Shown here piece by piece: positions 61,178 to 64,000 of a DNA stretch of 64,000 nucleotides; within the stretch, counting starts at the first letter, position 1; every line of letters starts with the position of its first letter. The translations under genes were made by a program, and so were the position numbers. The DNA lies in contig CAIIXF020000008.1 of assembly GCA_903813345.2 (NCBI GenBank), positions 37,756,867 to 37,820,866 of the forward strand, given 5' to 3'. The stretch comes from Owenia fusiformis. Its lineage: Eukaryota > Annelida > Polychaeta > Sabellida > Oweniidae. The notes beneath the pieces are model-generated. The model saw nothing but the letters and a program-made list of their open reading frames with translations, made no database searches and had not been told where the DNA came from.

Positions 61178-63836
61178 GTAAGAATTAGAATTTCAAATGA
61201 ATACATTATGTTGTTTTGAGAGATTCCAGAATCGATCAAAATTAAGATAGAATCATAGGCCAAGGGTAAAGTAATAGTAAGCCGTATATAGAAGAGACAG
61301 GTCCACAAGTAAGATTGAACATTTTTCAAAATTTTTAGTCTTGGCACTAGTTCTCCTTACTGGTATCAAATTGTATTGCCAAATCTCTCCAAAATCTTCT
61401 TCAAAGTGTTTTTCAAACTTATATCATTGTTTTTTTTCAAATCTTTATCTAAAAACTGCATATAATACTGCATATAAAACAACAACTATGGATATCTGCA
61501 ATTGCCTGGCAAGCTGAAACTGATTTGGTTGGTTAATACAGAAATTGTCACTGCTGGAGGTCAGGGAGGTCAGCAACACAGTTTCCAGACAACACAGGAG
61601 CTACCATTGACCTGTTTCCAGGTTTACTAAAAGTAGACAGTGTAATGATACTTTTCTGAAAAAAGCAAGGAAATACACACATGCCTTCATACTTAATTTT
61701 GTACCAGAAAATTTTTTACCAAAATGTTACTTGACACACACTGCACAGTGTAAGAGGCAACATAAAGTTCTAAAAAGCAACCCCAATGTCATGTTTAATA
61801 AATCCTATTCTCAATATCGAAAGTGGATTCTAGCCATTGTATTCAATATGAATCTACTTATTGAGACTCGTCAACTTGAGTACTTCCGAGAAAATGAGGA
61901 ATTCAGCAAGGGTGCATTGATTTAACATGGGGATGCAACTGACTTCATCCTGCATATCTACAGGATAAAGGCAATTGCATCCCCACTATAAATCAATGCA
62001 CCCTTGCTGAATTCCTCATTTTCTCGGAAGACTCAAGTTGATCGAATCTCAACAAGTAGATTCATGTGAAATAGTATTACTAGGATCCATTTTCAATAGT
62101 AAGACATGGGGACACATTGACATATTCTGATTGATTAGTTGTATGGATTGGCTGTTTATCACTTTTAGGTATATATTTCACTGATTGATATAAACGAGAG
62201 GGAGTCGCAAGTCATACATCTTGACATTTGGTGGCGTGATGACTTTGAGGCGGGTCAAAAAGGGTGTTATTCCGTTAAGAGTGGTCGCCAAGATCTCGAG
62301 CACGTCAACCAAATAAGACTTTGGAGGGATGACAACGACGCTGAAGATACCTGGTAAATAAATTAGTTTAATTAAGTATCTGAACTACAAAGTGAAATAA
62401 ACCTTTACATAAGGTCAACAATTACAATAAGGTCAACTTTTAATGCACAAAAATTCTTTAATCGAAACGTCTTTTTTTATAAAATTATTTATTCACCATA
62501 TATACAAGTTACAAAATACATTTACACATACGTACATTTACATTTAATATAAAAGGATATAATAACATAAAACAGGTTATTGTAGAAATTCACTACTTTG
62601 TAAGGAGTTACAAATTTCCAATTTTTTCTGATAATGAAAAATGTTCTTATATGATTCTAAATACACTGTATACTGCTATCTTTGATTTAAAACATGACTT
62701 TTTATAAGATTCTGGATCTTCAGAGTTTTTCAACCAGAGGTTATGAATACATCTCATAACTATTGTAATTACAAGAGTTCTATATTTCAAAACATTGCTA
62801 TTACTCTGGTATCCTAAAAGAAGTATCTTCCAGGTGATGTTACACTTAAAAAACTTTTCCAAGATGACCCAAATATGTTTTACAATTTTACAGTTAAAAA
62901 TCAAATGTTCGATATCTTGATCAACTTTACATTCAATACATTTTTAGAAACATTTCCGTTCCACTTACTTACAAGCTTACCACAAGGTAGAATATTATGT
63001 AAAGTTTTAAAATTGAATTCAGACAATTTTTGGCAGTCAATGTTTTTGATTTTAAATTCATAGATCTTCCTGGGATATGATTGGCTAATATCTTGATTAA
63101 ACATTTCTTTCCAATACTTTTCTGCTATTGGTTTTACAAATTTTTCATTTGTTAAAATCTTATAAAAGAAGTTTGACTAAAGTAAAGCCACCCTCTTTAT
63201 ACAGAAAGAGATTTGTATAAATTATATTTGTAAATTTCATGTGTTTCCTTTCTAGGTGTGTTACATGTTAGCCATTTTGATTTTCATATATTCTATCATC
63301 CAATTCCTACTATTTTTAAGTCTTCGTAGTACATGTCTTTCATCTATAATATTACCTTCTTCATTAAAGAAATCTTTTACATACATATATCCTGCATCTA
63401 TCAAATTTTTATAGTACATTATATTTATATCGAAACGTCATTTTGATAGATTTTAGAGGTTAGATCGATTGAGTAAAGAACATGTTGATTGGTTAGCTTT
63501 CATATAGCGTTTCTTATCACGTTTTTACAATTCCTATTATCTACCTGACTTTTTCTCATTTTAGTTTTCTACTTTATGTTTGTCGAAACGGTTGTTTGTT
63601 TTGTCAACATTTTTGTTAGGTATGTCGAGACGGTTGTGGTGGAACGTTGCAGGGATAAAGACAAGAGTATATTCCCGATAAATCGCTGGGTAGTTGCAAA
63701 CCAGCAACTCAAGCTACAGGAGTTTGACAGCGTATTGCCGCAATTTGATAAAAACAAAGAACAGCGGAGACAGGAACTTGAAACAAAACAAGGAAAATAT
63801 CGGCTGAAAGTTCATAGGGAAGGTCTTCCAGCCCTG
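61115..63836 (+). CDS. Animal lipoxygenase, tandem copy 3 (LOX-3), exons 1-3 only; continues past the window
   Basis: CDS seen = 61115-61177, 62169-62353, 63620-63836, same lengths and phases as LOX-1 and LOX-2, covering 155 residues (PLAT domain and linker). Begins [21 protein letters not shown]. Exon 2 ([22 protein letters not shown]) is nearly LOX-1; exon 3 ([20 protein letters not shown]) is nearly LOX-2. No stops in the exons. Catalytic exons must lie beyond 64000. Confidence 0.9.
61804..62112. repeat. Foldback of the CTTGAGTTCTTC family upstream of LOX-3 exon 2
   Basis: Arms TTCCGAGAAAATGAGGAATT CAGCAAGGGTGCATTGAT and complement, outer arms AATCTACTTNTTGAGA. Related to 45836-46150 and half-copy 26090-26225. 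Confidence 0.65.
62169..62353 (+). CDS. LOX-3 exon 2 (PLAT)
   Basis: 185 nt, acceptor TTTTAG, donor GTAAAT; ~92% identical by eye to LOX-1 exon 2. Confidence 0.9.
62461..63439 (-). mobile_element. 5'-truncated LINE with 11-bp target duplication in LOX-3 intron 2
   Basis: Bounded by ATCGAAACGTC at 62461-62471 and 63429-63439. On the minus strand it ends in a short A-run (ATAAAAAAA). Encodes the C-terminal part of a LINE ORF2 only, so it is 5' truncated, the usual result of target-primed reverse transcription. Confidence 0.8.
62647..63422 (-). pseudogene. LINE ORF2 C-terminal fragments
   Basis: Minus strand in order: YKNLIDAGYMYVKDFFNEEG, a stop, then YKILTNEKFVKPIAEKYWKE .. FNFKTLHNILPCGKLVSKWN, a frameshift near 62935, then CIECKVDQDIEHLIFNCKIV KHIW. 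The FK..HNILP...L..W and C..C....IEHLIFNC pattern is the reverse-transcriptase-associated zinc-binding tail of L1/Tx1-type LINEs. Broken and inactive. Confidence 0.7.
63620..63836 (+). CDS. LOX-3 exon 3
   Basis: 217 nt, acceptor TTGTTAG, donor GTACAG; closest to LOX-2 exon 3. Confidence 0.9.
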
Positions 63837-63939
63837 GTACAGTTCACCACCAGTTTTGTGTCAATTCAAATATCCATTTGTATATCCCTGGCTTATTAAT
63901 TAATCGTCGATATAACACCTGCTCTTTGGTCTATATTTC

Positions 63940-64000
63940 TTAAGTACAACAGAAAACAATATAACACAAAACGAAACGAAACAAAACAATACAAAACAAT
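63940..64000. repeat. AAAAC/AATAC pentanucleotide repeat in LOX-3 intron 3 (runs off window)
   Basis: AACACAAAACGAAACGAAAC AAAACAATAC at the same relative place as the LOX-1 and LOX-2 pentamer arrays. Confidence 0.75.

Overview
This is eukaryotic, AT-rich, intron-rich, repeat-laden DNA that looks like an invertebrate genome. Three things point to an animal, most likely a marine invertebrate: animal-type (PLAT plus catalytic domain) lipoxygenase genes, a tyrosine-recombinase (DIRS-like) retroelement, and an element with ~145-bp core repeats followed by an (ACGG)n tract. The last resembles the pearl/HINE elements I recall from bivalve molluscs. A lophotrochozoan, possibly a bivalve, is my best guess, but the sequence does not prove the phylum.

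The genes are a head-to-tail array of lipoxygenases (LOX), all on the + strand. LOX-1 (839-30551) and LOX-2 (42907-57679) can each be assembled by eye into 15 exons with identical exon lengths and intron phases. Both encode 657 residues, close to the ~660-675 typical of animal LOX, and both keep the iron ligands (two His five residues apart, a later His with Asn four residues on, and the C-terminal Ile). LOX-3 starts at 61115; only exons 1-3 fit before the window ends. Each gene has a conserved proximal block with a TATAAAA about 120 bases before the ATG. LOX-1 has Gly and LOX-2 has Ala at the position aligning with the stereocontrol ('Coffa') residue, so the two may make opposite (R versus S) hydroperoxides.

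Layout: 1-838 flank and promoter; 839-30551 LOX-1, whose introns carry an ACAAT-type satellite (5.9-7.0 kb), a HINE-like element (9.0-10.1 kb), a hAT-like element (10.1-11.7 kb), a 2.9-kb inverted repeat (16.3-19.2 kb), a 47-copy 34-bp minisatellite beginning exactly at a splice donor (23.3-24.9 kb), several foldback elements, and seven tandem copies of the last exon (29.5-30.5 kb); 30923-37172 a decayed DIRS-like retroelement on the minus strand with 875-bp outer and 141-bp inner direct repeats; 37-42.9 kb intergenic repeats; 42907-57679 LOX-2, with TA-flanked and hAT-like non-autonomous elements and six tandem copies of part of exon 9; 57.7-61.1 kb intergenic, with an element inserted in the LOX-3 upstream region; 61115 to the end, LOX-3 with a 5'-truncated LINE in intron 2.

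The most unusual feature is that both complete genes carry tandem arrays duplicating a 3' splice acceptor plus coding sequence, in different exons, with every surplus copy running into an in-frame stop. In LOX-1 the surplus copies would give an enzyme lacking the terminal Ile iron ligand. All exon borders are read by eye from GT/AG sites, reading frame and comparison between paralogues; no transcript data were available.
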